From Loktanella sp. UBA3435 (GTDB taxonomy: Bacteria > Pseudomonadota > Alphaproteobacteria > Rhodobacterales > Rhodobacteraceae), in NCBI GenBank assembly GCA_002378665.1, contig DFSO01000064.1, positions 2,227-21,245 of the forward strand: DNA of 19,019 nt, in the 5' to 3' direction. A model generated the notes under the pieces. It was not told where the DNA came from, did no database searches, and worked only from the letters and a program-made list of their open reading frames with translations. Shown one piece after another: positions 1 through 7,428 of the stretch. Made by a program: the position numbers and the translations under genes. How positions within the stretch are numbered: the first letter of the stretch is position 1; each line of letters opens with the position of its first letter.

Positions 1-1130
1 TATTCCTTCATGCCGCGATAGCCCAAAACCTCGATCTCACCGCCTGTCATGCCGTCTGTCGGGAACGGATCGGCGTCGGTGCAGGCGGTCTTTTCGGCCA
101 AGAACATCGACAGGCCTTTGTAATCGGTCGTATCCGGGTCAGTGCGCGCAAGCAGGGTCATCACGTGGGTACGGGCGGCGTGGGTGATCCACGTTTTGTT
201 GCCCGTAACCTCCCAATCGTCGCCCTTTTTGACGGCACGGGTGCGCAAGGACCCAAGGTCGGAGCCCGTGTTTGGCTCAGTAAAAACGGCGGTCGGCAAA
301 GTCTCGGCGGAGGCCAGTCTTGGGAGCCATTTTTGTTTTTGCTCTTCGGTGCCGCCGCAAAGGATCAATTCGGCTGCGATCTCGGAGCGGGTGCCGAGGG
401 AGCCTACGCCGATGTAGCCGCGAGACAGTTCTTCGGACACCACGCACATGGAGGATTTCGACAGGCCAAAGCCGCCGTATTCTTCGGGGATGGTCAGGCC
501 GAAAACGCCCATTTCGGCGAGTTCATTGATGATTTCCATCGGAATAAGTTCATCTTTGAGATGCCAGTCGTGCGCAAATGGCTCCACTTTTTCGACACTA
601 AAGCGGCGGAATTGCTCGCGGATCATCTCAAGTTCGTCGTCAAGACCAGAGGCACCAACGGTGGTATTGGCGGAGTGTTCCTGCATCAATTCCACAAGAC
701 GTGTGCGTGCACCCTGCGTGCACCCGCCGTGCACCAAGCGTATGACATTGTCCGGCATTTGAGCGAAAACGCCCATGTCGTGCAGGCGGATCATCTCGCC
801 TTGGTTCATCTGGATGCCGCCGTAAATCTGGGCCAGATATTCACCGAATGCGATCTGATGGATCAATTGCTCGGTCTCGCCGAACTTGCCGTCCGCAGTC
901 AAGCGTTCGGCCCATGCTTGCATCTGCTGCAGCGCTTGGGCGTAGGTGGCAAGCCACGCGATGCCATGCGCGGCGGTTTGATTGGCCTCGATCAGCGGCG
1001 CGGAGATGCGGTCGCCGTCGGTCACAAGTGCGCGGACATTTGACTTGGCTTGCGTCAGTAATGCGTCAACGGCAGGCAGGCTTGCAGCGGTCTGCGCGAG
1101 CAAGTCGTTCAAAAGGGGTGTCTGCGTCAT
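1..1130 (-). CDS. mcd: Acyl-CoA dehydrogenase family protein, probable (2S)-methylsuccinyl-CoA dehydrogenase (3' end outside window)
   Basis: Partial gene: 376 codons are visible from the ATG at 1130, and the C-terminal part lies left of the window. A helical N-terminal extension of about 160 residues precedes the acyl-CoA dehydrogenase fold, which begins near residue 161 (LDDELEMIREQFRRF). The FAD/acyl-CoA loop motif TEPNTGSD is at residues 284-291. Ordinary acyl-CoA dehydrogenases of about 380 residues lack such an extension, whereas methylsuccinyl-CoA dehydrogenase (Mcd) of the ethylmalonyl-CoA pathway carries one. Mcd oxidises methylsuccinyl-CoA to mesaconyl-CoA and passes electrons to ETF; etfAB lie at 11.8-13.5 kb. 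The catalytic glutamate is not visible. Start choice: AGGA lies 7 nt before the ATG. The next gene on this strand is pckA, two genes away. The family call is firm; the substrate is inferred from the extension and context. Confidence 0.85.
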   Translation of the reverse strand, partial: MTQTPLLNDLLAQTAASLPAVDALLTQAKSNVRALVTDGDRISAPLIEANQTAAHGIAWLATYAQALQQMQAWAERLTADGKFGETEQLIHQIAFGEYLAQIYGGIQMNQGEMIRLHDMGVFAQMPDNVIRLVHGGCTQGARTRLVELMQEHSANTTVGASGLDDELEMIREQFRRFSVEKVEPFAHDWHLKDELIPMEIINELAEMGVFGLTIPEEYGGFGLSKSSMCVVSEELSRGYIGVGSLGTRSEIAAELILCGGTEEQKQKWLPRLASAETLPTAVFTEPNTGSDLGSLRTRAVKKGDDWEVTGNKTWITHAARTHVMTLLARTDPDTTDYKGLSMFLAEKTACTDADPFPTDGMTGGEIEVLGYRGMKE

Positions 1131-1301
1131 CGTGATATCCTGTCCAACGTGGGCCATGTCCGTCTCCGCTATTGTGCAGTTGCAGAGATAAAGCCTTCGC
1201 AGTCGCAGCGCAACATTCATTCGAAAAATAGTTGCCAAATGAACGAAAGTGGCGCAGTAGAATTTTGATGCAGGCAGAAGCGGAGCGGCGTAACAAGGGG
1301 A

Positions 1302-2069
1302 ATGGAAAGCATTTTCGCCTTGATGACACCCGATCTATTTGTGCTTTCGCTTGCCGTTGGTTTGGTCGCGGGCATGATCAAGGGGCTCGTTGGTTTTGCG
1401 ATGCCAACTGTGCTGATCTCTGGCTTGTCGATGTTTTTGCCACCTGAAATCGCGCTTGCCGGGCTGATTCTGCCGACTTTGGTCACAAACGGACTTCAGG
1501 CCTTGCGCCAAGGGTTTGGCGAGGCATTACGCTCCTTAAAGCGGTTCCGCGTGTTTTTGGGCGTTGGCGCGATTGTCTTGATCGGTTCGGCGCAACTCGT
1601 TCGCGTGTTGTCGGCGGATGTGATGTTTATGATCATCGGCGGGTCGGTGACGGCGTTTGCGGTGATGCAGCTTGCGGGTTGGGCGCCAAAGGTGCCTGAG
1701 AAATCGATGCGGATTGAGGCCAGTGTTGGTGCCTTCGCTGGTTTTATCGGCGGACTGTCAGGGATTTGGGGGCCGCCAACGGTGGCCTATTTGACGGCGA
1801 TCAATACGCCCAAGGCCGAGCAGATGCGGGTGCAGGGTGTGATTTTTGGCATGGGTGCTGTCGTTTTGTTTTTCGCGCATATCAAATCGGGGATCGTGAG
1901 CGCCCAGACGATGCCGTTTTCGGCGATGCTTGTGGTGCCTGCGGTGATTGGCATGATGATGGGGCAGCGTTTGCAGGACCGTATTGAGCAGGCAATGTTC
2001 AAGCGGCTGACGTTGATTGTGTTGCTGGTTGGCGGTTTGAACCTGATCCGCAAAGGGGTGATGGGTTAA
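1302..2069 (+). CDS. Sulfite exporter TauE/SafE family membrane protein
   Basis: 255 residues, almost entirely hydrophobic, with about eight predicted membrane segments. The first half opens with a Gly-rich segment (GLVAGMIKGLVGFAMPT) and the second half repeats the pattern (GAFAGFIGGLSGIWGPPT). This internal duplication, with Gly/Pro-rich re-entrant motifs, is typical of the TauE/SafE (DUF81) family of anion exporters in the inner membrane. The substrate cannot be read from sequence; sulfite, sulfoacetate or another organic anion is possible. No in-frame upstream start exists because a stop lies at 1266. AAGGGG ends at 1300, unusually close to the ATG at 1302; an alternative ATG at 1323 has no ribosome site. 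It is divergent from mcd and convergent with the DUF3859 gene, 8 nt away. Confidence 0.87.
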   Translation: MESIFALMTPDLFVLSLAVGLVAGMIKGLVGFAMPTVLISGLSMFLPPEIALAGLILPTLVTNGLQALRQGFGEALRSLKRFRVFLGVGAIVLIGSAQLVRVLSADVMFMIIGGSVTAFAVMQLAGWAPKVPEKSMRIEASVGAFAGFIGGLSGIWGPPTVAYLTAINTPKAEQMRVQGVIFGMGAVVLFFAHIKSGIVSAQTMPFSAMLVVPAVIGMMMGQRLQDRIEQAMFKRLTLIVLLVGGLNLIRKGVMG

Positions 2070-2077
2070 AACCCATC
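2060..2077. repeat. Perfect inverted repeat at the convergent TauE / DUF3859 gene junction
   Basis: GATGGGTT (2060-2067), AA, AACCCATC (2070-2077) is a perfect 8-bp palindrome that contains the TauE stop codon (2067-2069) and ends just before the stop of the opposite gene. As RNA it could form a short hairpin in either direction, but no T-tract follows on either strand. A weak bidirectional terminator or 3'-end stabiliser is an inference. Confidence 0.4.
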
Positions 2078-2617
2078 CTACGAGAGCAGGTCCTCAAAGC
2101 CGCAGATACTGGCCAATTCGGGGACTTCTGACGGAGCCACAACTTCGAAGGTTGTGCGGTAGATGACGGTGCCGCCTTGGCTGGCTTCCATTTGCCAGAA
2201 GCCTTCGACGAGTTCGTAATTGAAATCGAATTGGTAGAATGTGAGCGACGGGGATTCGCCCGAAATCCGCGTTGCGTAGCTTTGACTTGTGGCGTTGGTT
2301 TTGCCCATTTCGGGGTGACTGATTGTCATCGTGACCTCGGGGATGCCAGCAGGGTCGCGGGCCTGTGATTTCACCCCGAATCCGATGCCAAGCACGGCTG
2401 GCACGCGCCGGTTGGTTGATACGAAGTCGGGCTCCACGCTGATAAGATGGGTCGTTCCTGCGATGGTGTTTGGTGCGGGTGACGTCCCGACGGTGGGCGG
2501 CGCGCAGATAATGCCTGCCTCAAGGTTTGCGATCATTGGGCCGACTTTGTCAGGCTGGGCCGTTTGCCCGAGGGCAGCGATTGGCAGGACGGCAAAGAAA
2601 AAGGTGCACCACTTCAT
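2078..2617 (-). CDS. DUF3859-like secreted protein of unknown function
   Basis: About 179 residues from the ATG at 2617. An upstream in-frame GTG at 2626 would add three residues, but AAGG lies 8 nt before the ATG and too close to the GTG, so the ATG is preferred. The N terminus is a signal peptide: one Lys, the hydrophobic run FFFAVLPIAALG, then a likely signal peptidase I site before QTAQ. The mature part is beta-rich with no visible catalytic motif; it resembles DUF3859 proteins (IEAGIICAPPTVG-like start, conserved Asp/Phe pattern near FYQFDFNYELVEGFW). Likely periplasmic; function unknown. It lies 39 nt downstream of pckA on the same strand, and the pckA terminator hairpin covers its ribosome site and start codon, so expression may depend on readthrough or on a promoter inside pckA. 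Confidence 0.7.
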   Translation of the reverse strand: MKWCTFFFAVLPIAALGQTAQPDKVGPMIANLEAGIICAPPTVGTSPAPNTIAGTTHLISVEPDFVSTNRRVPAVLGIGFGVKSQARDPAGIPEVTMTISHPEMGKTNATSQSYATRISGESPSLTFYQFDFNYELVEGFWQMEASQGGTVIYRTTFEVVAPSEVPELASICGFEDLLS

Positions 2618-2629
2618 ATGGTGCACCTT
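2594..2629 (-). terminator. Rho-independent terminator of pckA, overlapping the start of the next gene
   Basis: On the minus strand a perfect 10-bp stem, AAGGTGCACC (2629-2620) and GGTGCACCTT (2610-2601), encloses the 9-nt loop ATATGAAGT and is followed by TTTCTTT (2600-2594), giving TTTTTCTTT when read from the stem. It begins 27 nt after the pckA stop. The loop contains the ATG of the DUF3859 gene and the stem contains its AAGG ribosome site. Confidence 0.75.
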
Positions 2630-2656
2630 AGCAGTGTTTTCGTGTCGCGAAAGCGC

Positions 2657-4255
2657 TTAGCCGATAGCCGCTGCTTTGACGTCCGCGTCGATGAACGGCA
2701 CGTATTTCTCGAAGTTGGCCGAGAACATGCCCACGAGTTTCGCCGCTTGTGCGTCATAGGCGTCTTTGTCCGCCCAAGTCTCGCGTGGGTTGAGCAGTGT
2801 CGCATCAACGCCTTCGCAGGTCATCGGCACTTCAAAGCCAAAGTTAGGGTCTTTGCGGAACTTGTTTTCAATCAAGGTCCCGTCCAATGCCGCCGAGAGC
2901 AACGCGCGTGTCGCCTTGATCGGCATGCGCGATCCTGTTCCGTATGCGCCGCCTGTCCAGCCTGTGTTCACCAGCCAGCAAGTCGCGCCTTGGGATGCGA
3001 TTTTCTGGCGCAGGAGGTTGCCGTAGACCTCTGGGCGGCGTGGCATGAAAGGCGCACCAAAGCAGGTTGAAAACGTTGGCTCTGGCTCTGTCACGCCGCG
3101 CTCTGTGCCTGCTACCTTAGAGGTGAAGCCAGAGAGGAAGTGGTACATCGCTTGCGCAGGTGTCAGGCGGCTGATCGGTGGCAGCACGCCGAATGCGTCG
3201 CATGTCAGCATCACGATGTTCATCGGGTGACCGCCGAGCGCCGTATCAGACGCGTTCGAGATGTAGTTCAAAGGGTAGGCGCAGCGCATGTTTGCGGTCA
3301 GGCTGTCGTCGTTGAAGTCGAGTTCGAAGGTCTCGGGATCAAAGATCATGTTCTCGATGACCGTGTGCGGCATGGAGCAGGTCGCGTAGATTTCAGGCTC
3401 TGCCTTTGGGTCGAGTCCGATGGTCTTGGCGTAGCAGCCACCCTCGAAGTTGAAGGTGCCTTTGTCGGACCAGCCGTGTTCATCGTCACCGATCAAAACG
3501 CGGGTTGGGTCCGCAGAAAGTGTCGTTTTGCCAGTGCCTGAGAGGCCGAAGAAAACGGCGGTATCAACAGGGTTACCTGGCGCGTGGTTGGCAGAGCAGT
3601 GCATCGGCATGATGCCTTTTTCTGGCAATAGGTAGTTGAGCAGAGTGAATACCGACTTTTTGTTTTCGCCCGCGTATTCGGTGCCGCCGATGAGGATCAG
3701 CTTGGCGTCAAAGTTCAGCGCGATGACCGTTTCAGAGCGGCAACCGTGCTTTGCAGGGTCGGCTTTGAATGTCGGGCAGTTGATGATGGTGAAGTCGGGT
3801 GCGAATGTTGCCAGTTCGGACGCTTCTGGGCGACGGAGCAAGTGGCGAATGAAGAGCGCGTGCCATGACAGTTCTGCGATGACGCGCACGTCGAGGCGGT
3901 GCGCGGGGTCGGCGCCGCCGAACAAATCTTGCACCTCGTAAGAGCCGCCCTTCATGTGCTCTAGCATGTCGGCGTAAAGCGCGTCGAACTTGGACGGTTC
4001 CATCGGCGGGTTATTTTCCCACCAGATCGTGTCTTCGACAGATGGCGTGCGGACGACAAATTTATCCTTGGGCGAGCGGCCTGTGTGCTTGCCAGTCGTC
4101 ACCAAGAATGCTCCACCTTTGCCAGTGACACCTTCGCCTGCGGCGACGGCAGCATCCTGCAATTCAGCTTCAGAGCGGTTGTAATACACATGACCCAGCC
4201 CTGTGATGCCCTGATCTTCTAGCTTCATCTTTGGGTTGACCGTTCCTTGGTCCAT
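2657..4255 (-). CDS. pckA: Phosphoenolpyruvate carboxykinase (ATP)
   Basis: 532 residues, the usual length for bacterial ATP-dependent PEP carboxykinase. It converts oxaloacetate plus ATP to PEP, CO2 and ADP, the entry step of gluconeogenesis in the cytoplasm. Visible motifs: the PEPCK P-loop [11 protein letters not shown] (from residue 237), the kinase-2/metal motif [10 protein letters not shown] just after it, the substrate-binding [13 protein letters not shown] segment near the N terminus, and the [20 protein letters not shown] region. Start choice: the reading frame is open to 4306, but AGGAG lies 7 nt before the ATG at 4255 and family members start at about this point. Divergent from chvI across a 297-bp regulatory region; this pckA/chvI pairing is also seen in rhizobia and Agrobacterium, where ChvG/ChvI affects pckA expression. 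It fits a cell using acetate or dicarboxylates. Confidence 0.97.
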   Translation of the reverse strand: MDQGTVNPKMKLEDQGITGLGHVYYNRSEAELQDAAVAAGEGVTGKGGAFLVTTGKHTGRSPKDKFVVRTPSVEDTIWWENNPPMEPSKFDALYADMLEHMKGGSYEVQDLFGGADPAHRLDVRVIAELSWHALFIRHLLRRPEASELATFAPDFTIINCPTFKADPAKHGCRSETVIALNFDAKLILIGGTEYAGENKKSVFTLLNYLLPEKGIMPMHCSANHAPGNPVDTAVFFGLSGTGKTTLSADPTRVLIGDDEHGWSDKGTFNFEGGCYAKTIGLDPKAEPEIYATCSMPHTVIENMIFDPETFELDFNDDSLTANMRCAYPLNYISNASDTALGGHPMNIVMLTCDAFGVLPPISRLTPAQAMYHFLSGFTSKVAGTERGVTEPEPTFSTCFGAPFMPRRPEVYGNLLRQKIASQGATCWLVNTGWTGGAYGTGSRMPIKATRALLSAALDGTLIENKFRKDPNFGFEVPMTCEGVDATLLNPRETWADKDAYDAQAAKLVGMFSANFEKYVPFIDADVKAAAIG

Positions 4256-4364
4256 GGGTTCGCTCCTGATGTTGGGGGCGCGTTGTAGCCCCGATGGGTC
4301 ATCCATAGCACCATGGTTTTCAGGGCCGAAAGCCTAGATTGTCGCAGTTAGCGCAATCAAATTC

Positions 4365-4380
4365 ATGTTAGCGCAAACAT
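4365..4380. promoter_or_regulatory. LacI/GalR-type operator-like palindrome upstream of pckA
   Basis: ATGTTAGCGCAAACAT is a 16-bp palindrome with a central GCGC and a single mismatched pair (position 6 A against position 11 A). It lies 109 bp upstream of the pckA start and about 170 bp upstream of chvI. The half GTTAGCGCAA is repeated directly at 4347-4356, exactly 20 bp away, about two helical turns. LacI-family operators commonly have a central CG in such a dyad. In Sinorhizobium the LacI-type regulator PckR acts on pckA, but identity of the binding protein here is inference. Confidence 0.5.
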
Positions 4381-4479
4381 TTCGGGGTGACGGTCCGACG
4401 TGGTGCAAATTAGTCATTACTTACGACTTATAGGCGCAAATAGGGCACGTCGAGGCAACGAATTGCAGTTGAGGGTTGA

Positions 4480-4501
4480 TTCGCCGCCTGAAATTGGCGA
4501 A
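4480..4501. repeat. Inverted repeat upstream of chvI
   Basis: TTCGCC (4480-4485) and GGCGAA (4496-4501) form a 6-bp dyad separated by 10 bp, 52 to 73 bp before the chvI start. It could be an operator, for example for autoregulation, or a weak leader hairpin. The sequence alone does not decide. Confidence 0.3.
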
Positions 4502-4552
4502 AACTGGGAAAAAAGCAGGCAAATAATAATAAAGCAGTAAGGGCAAACTCCT

Positions 4553-5254
4553 GTGTCGAGAATTGCATTGGTAGATGACGACCGGAATATCCTGACGTCA
4601 GTCGCGATGACACTTGAGGCCGAAGGCTTTGAGGTTGAAACATATAATGACGGTCAAGCAGCTCTGGATGGCTTTAACAAGCGCATGCCAGATATCGGCG
4701 TGTTTGACATTAAAATGCCCCGCATGGATGGCATGGATCTGTTGCAACGTGTGCGCCAGAAATCGTCGATGCCAGTCATTTTCCTAACCTCTAAAGATGA
4801 CGAAATCGACGAGGTCCTTGGACTTCGGATGGGTGCTGACGATTACGTCAAAAAGCCATTCTCCCAGCGTTTGCTGGTCGAGCGCATTCGCGCGTTGCTC
4901 CGCCGTCAGGAAGCGCTTGCGGGCGAAGTGATTGAAGAAACCGAAGAGACCAAAGTCATGATCCACGGTGAGTTGGTCATGGATCCACTCCGCCACGCCG
5001 TGAAGTGGAAGGGCAAAGATGTGTCCTTGACCGTGACCGAATTCTTGTTGCTGCAAGCGTTGGCACAACGCCCCGGTTTTGTTAAGTCTCGCGATCAATT
5101 GATGGACGTGGCCTATGACGATCAGGTCTATGTTGATGACCGCACGATTGACAGCCACATCAAGCGATTGCGTAAAAAGATGCGCAACACAGACGATACA
5201 TTCTCGGCGATCGAGACGTTGTACGGTATCGGTTACCGCTACAACGAAGAGTAA
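4553..5254 (+). CDS. chvI: Response regulator ChvI (OmpR family)
   Basis: 233 residues with a GTG start, preceded by AAGGG with 9-nt spacing. The receiver domain covers about residues 1-118: the acidic pocket is DDD near residues 8-10, the phosphoacceptor is Asp52 ([11 protein letters not shown]), the conserved Thr/Ser is in FLTSKDD, and the Lys is in KKPF. A winged-helix OmpR/PhoB output domain follows (about 135-230), with the typical [25 protein letters not shown] and [16 protein letters not shown] segments. It is the cytoplasmic DNA-binding partner of the sensor encoded 2 nt downstream. The ChvI assignment rests on Asp52, on very close wording to rhizobial ChvI, and on the pckA/chvG/hprK neighbourhood. 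In Agrobacterium and Sinorhizobium this system responds to acidity and envelope state. Confidence 0.94.
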   Translation: MSRIALVDDDRNILTSVAMTLEAEGFEVETYNDGQAALDGFNKRMPDIGVFDIKMPRMDGMDLLQRVRQKSSMPVIFLTSKDDEIDEVLGLRMGADDYVKKPFSQRLLVERIRALLRRQEALAGEVIEETEETKVMIHGELVMDPLRHAVKWKGKDVSLTVTEFLLLQALAQRPGFVKSRDQLMDVAYDDQVYVDDRTIDSHIKRLRKKMRNTDDTFSAIETLYGIGYRYNEE

Positions 5255-5256
5255 AA

Positions 5257-6990
5257 ATGACCGTGGCTCGAAAAATTGACGTCCGAAATTTGGAGTCCGT
5301 GAGGGCTGCGGCAAAAACCCCTGAAGTTGTTTTGGGCGACGATTGGGTTGCGCCCCAGCCGCTTGGTGACGAGGAGTTTGAGAGCAAGCGGCATCGCGGT
5401 TTGCTTGCTTTGCGCCGCTCGCCCATTGCGCGCAAGATCATCACCTTCAATCTGATTGCGATGATGCTCTTGATTGCAGGCGTTCTCTTTATCAACTCTT
5501 CACGCGATACTTTGGCCTATCAGCGGGCAGTCGGCCTTGTGGCGGAAACAGAGCTTATCGCTGACGTGTTCGAGGCGCATATGCCTGAGAACGCACCCGT
5601 TAATTTGGTCAGTAATGACGGGATCGACGTGCGCGCGGCGCTTGCGGGATTGGACCTGACCGGCGGGATCGCGGTTGGTATTTTCGATCTGCAAGGCAAT
5701 ATGATTGCGACAACCGAACCTCTGGGCTCCGAATCTAGGGTTCGGGGACTTGAGCAAAAAGCCGGGTCGACTTATCTCACTGACTTTCTCAACTCCATCG
5801 GGGATGGCGTCACATCCATTTTTAGCTCTTCTGAAGAGACCGAACCAAAACCCCCTTTGGCCGGTGATGCGGTCAAGGCCTTGGTGGCTGCTGCTGCGAA
5901 TGGGTCCACACATTTGAAGACACTTTCAGGGATGGGAAGCACGCGGTTTGTTGTGACCACAGCAATTCGTCAGGGCAACAAGGTCGTTGGCGTTGTTGCT
6001 GTTCAAGGTGCTGACGGTGAATTGACGGGTCTGCTGCAACGTGAACGGGAAAAGGTATTGCGCCTGTTTCTCGTCGGCATCGCGATTAGCGTCATGTTGA
6101 GTTTGATTCTGGCCTCGACGATTTCAAACCCGCTGGCCGATTTGGCTGCGGCCGCTGAAATCGGTCGCGACAAAAACGCGCGGAAAATGTCCCCGACCCG
6201 CGTGCGTATCCCTGATCTCAGTGCGCGCCCCGACGAGATTGGCCGCCTGTCCAGTGCGCTGCGCGGCATGGTTGCGGCGCTTTACGAGCGTATCGAGGGC
6301 AATGAACAATTCGCCGCTGATGTCGCCCATGAAATCAAGAACCCGTTGGCGTCACTCCGCTCTGCGGTTGGCACATTGCGGGTCGCGAAACGTGATGACC
6401 AACGCGCGACGTTGCTGGATGTAATTGAGCATGACGTCCGCCGCCTTGACCGCTTGGTCAGCGATATTTCCAACGCGTCTCGATTGGATAGCGAGCTTGT
6501 GAAAGAGGAAGAGGAATCGTTCGATCTTCTGAAACTGATGGGCAATCTCAACGAATTTCTGGGCCGTGAGGCGGACGCAAAAGGGATCGAATATATCGCG
6601 GATTTGCCTGACGAGCCCATTGTCGTGCAGGGCCTTGAGGGGCGTTTGGCCCAAGTCTTTGTCAATCTCATTACCAACGCAATTTCGTTCTGCGAAGATG
6701 GCGACGCTATCCGTGTTTGGGCGCGCCGCCGTGAAAATCGCGTCTTGATCGTCGTCGAAGATACAGGCCCGGGCATCCCAAATGAGGCTCTCACAAAGGT
6801 CTTTAAGCGGTTTTATTCCGAACGCCCCGAAGGTCAGTTTGGTAACAACTCTGGTCTGGGTCTTGCGATTTCCAAGCAAATTGTTGAGGCGCATGGTGGC
6901 GTGATCTGGGCCGAGAATATTCGCCCCACTGAGGCTGACATGACCTCTGACCCTCTGGGTGCGCGGTTTGTTGTCGGTCCCCCCATCTAG
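5257..6990 (+). CDS. chvG: Sensor histidine kinase ChvG
   Basis: 577 residues. A cytoplasmic N-terminal tail of about 58 residues leads to membrane segment 1 (about 60-82, IITFNLIAMMLLIAGVLFI). A periplasmic sensor domain of about 185 residues follows, then membrane segment 2 (about 268-290, LFLVGIAISVMLSLILAS), a HAMP linker, a HisKA domain with the phosphorylated His358 in DVAHEIKNPLASL, and a HATPase domain. The HATPase has an N box (FVNLITNAISF), G1 (DTGPGIP), F box (FKRFYSER) and G2 (SGLGLAISKQIVEAHGG). All catalytic motifs are intact. It would autophosphorylate and pass phosphate to ChvI Asp52. The ATG is 2 nt after the chvI stop, so the two are co-transcribed. The signal sensed cannot be read from sequence; in relatives it is low pH or envelope stress, released by the periplasmic partner ExoR, which is not in this window. 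Confidence 0.94.
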   Translation: MTVARKIDVRNLESVRAAAKTPEVVLGDDWVAPQPLGDEEFESKRHRGLLALRRSPIARKIITFNLIAMMLLIAGVLFINSSRDTLAYQRAVGLVAETELIADVFEAHMPENAPVNLVSNDGIDVRAALAGLDLTGGIAVGIFDLQGNMIATTEPLGSESRVRGLEQKAGSTYLTDFLNSIGDGVTSIFSSSEETEPKPPLAGDAVKALVAAAANGSTHLKTLSGMGSTRFVVTTAIRQGNKVVGVVAVQGADGELTGLLQREREKVLRLFLVGIAISVMLSLILASTISNPLADLAAAAEIGRDKNARKMSPTRVRIPDLSARPDEIGRLSSALRGMVAALYERIEGNEQFAADVAHEIKNPLASLRSAVGTLRVAKRDDQRATLLDVIEHDVRRLDRLVSDISNASRLDSELVKEEEESFDLLKLMGNLNEFLGREADAKGIEYIADLPDEPIVVQGLEGRLAQVFVNLITNAISFCEDGDAIRVWARRRENRVLIVVEDTGPGIPNEALTKVFKRFYSERPEGQFGNNSGLGLAISKQIVEAHGGVIWAENIRPTEADMTSDPLGARFVVGPPI

Positions 6991-6993
6991 GTC

Positions 6994-7428
6994 ATGGGTC
7001 ACTTGGATGCGTCGAAACCCGTGCATGCAACCTGCATCGCTGTCGACGGCAAGGCCCTGCTTATTCTGGGACAAAGTGGTGCGGGAAAGTCCGCGCTTGG
7101 CCTGTCGCTAATGGCCATGGGGGCCACGTTGGTCGCGGATGATCGGGTGATCCTTACAGCACATGAAGGCGCGGTTTTGGCGTCCTGCCCTGTGCCAATT
7201 CGTGGTTTGATTGAGGCGAGGGGTGTCGGTCTCTTGCGTGCTCCACACGTGCAGGGTGTGCCAGTAACGCTCGTGGTTGATATGGACAAGCTTGAGGTTG
7301 AGCGATTGCCGCAGAGGCACCGAATAACCGTTGTGGATCAAAGTCTCCCCTTGCTCCGCCGCGTTGACGGGTTACATTTCGCCTCGGCGCTTTTTCAACT
7401 GATGCGCTATGGCAGGAGCGAACCGTGA
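6994..7428 (+). CDS. hprK: HPr kinase/phosphorylase, short alphaproteobacterial form
   Basis: 144 residues, against about 310 in Firmicutes. The N-terminal domain is absent and only the catalytic domain remains, as is usual in alphaproteobacteria. The P-loop GQSGAGKSA is at residues 26-34, the catalytic acidic pair VADD at 47-50, and the HprK signature [13 protein letters not shown] follows. The enzyme phosphorylates HPr on Ser46 and can reverse this. Its substrate HPr, with Ser46 present, is encoded three genes downstream. The ATG lies 3 nt after the chvG stop with little ribosome-site signal, which suggests translational coupling. The stop overlaps the rapZ start (GTGA at 7425-7428). Confidence 0.93.
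   Translation: MGHLDASKPVHATCIAVDGKALLILGQSGAGKSALGLSLMAMGATLVADDRVILTAHEGAVLASCPVPIRGLIEARGVGLLRAPHVQGVPVTLVVDMDKLEVERLPQRHRITVVDQSLPLLRRVDGLHFASALFQLMRYGRSEP

Larger units (their letters stand above)
4256..4552. promoter_or_regulatory. Divergent pckA / chvI control region
   Basis: The 297 bp between the pckA and chvI starts contain no gene. They hold a LacI-like near-palindrome at 4365-4380, a second copy of its half GTTAGCGCAA at 4347-4356, an inverted repeat TTCGCC/GGCGAA at 4480-4485 and 4496-4501 on the chvI side, and an AT-rich stretch (4521-4534) just before the chvI ribosome site AAGGG (4539-4543). No convincing -35/-10 pair could be assigned for either gene. Confidence 0.6.

Noticed and set aside
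165..1043. Long plus-strand open frame of 292 codons
   Set aside because: It is the antisense shadow of the acyl-CoA dehydrogenase gene, whose minus-strand translation shows clear family motifs; the plus frame has no recognisable domain.
4275..4292. Hairpin GGGGC/GCCCC in the pckA leader
   Set aside because: Only 5 bp with an 8-nt loop; too weak to call a riboswitch or attenuator.
4256..4306. Upstream extension of pckA by 17 codons
   Set aside because: The AGGAG site at 7-nt spacing and the usual PckA N terminus support the ATG at 4255; the upstream start has no ribosome site.
6352..7074. Minus-strand open frame of 240 codons
   Set aside because: Antisense to the kinase domain of chvG and the start of hprK; no family resemblance.
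7425..7428. Four-base hprK/rapZ overlap considered as a frameshift
   Set aside because: Both proteins are complete and begin or end at family-typical positions; GTGA overlaps are ordinary translational coupling.
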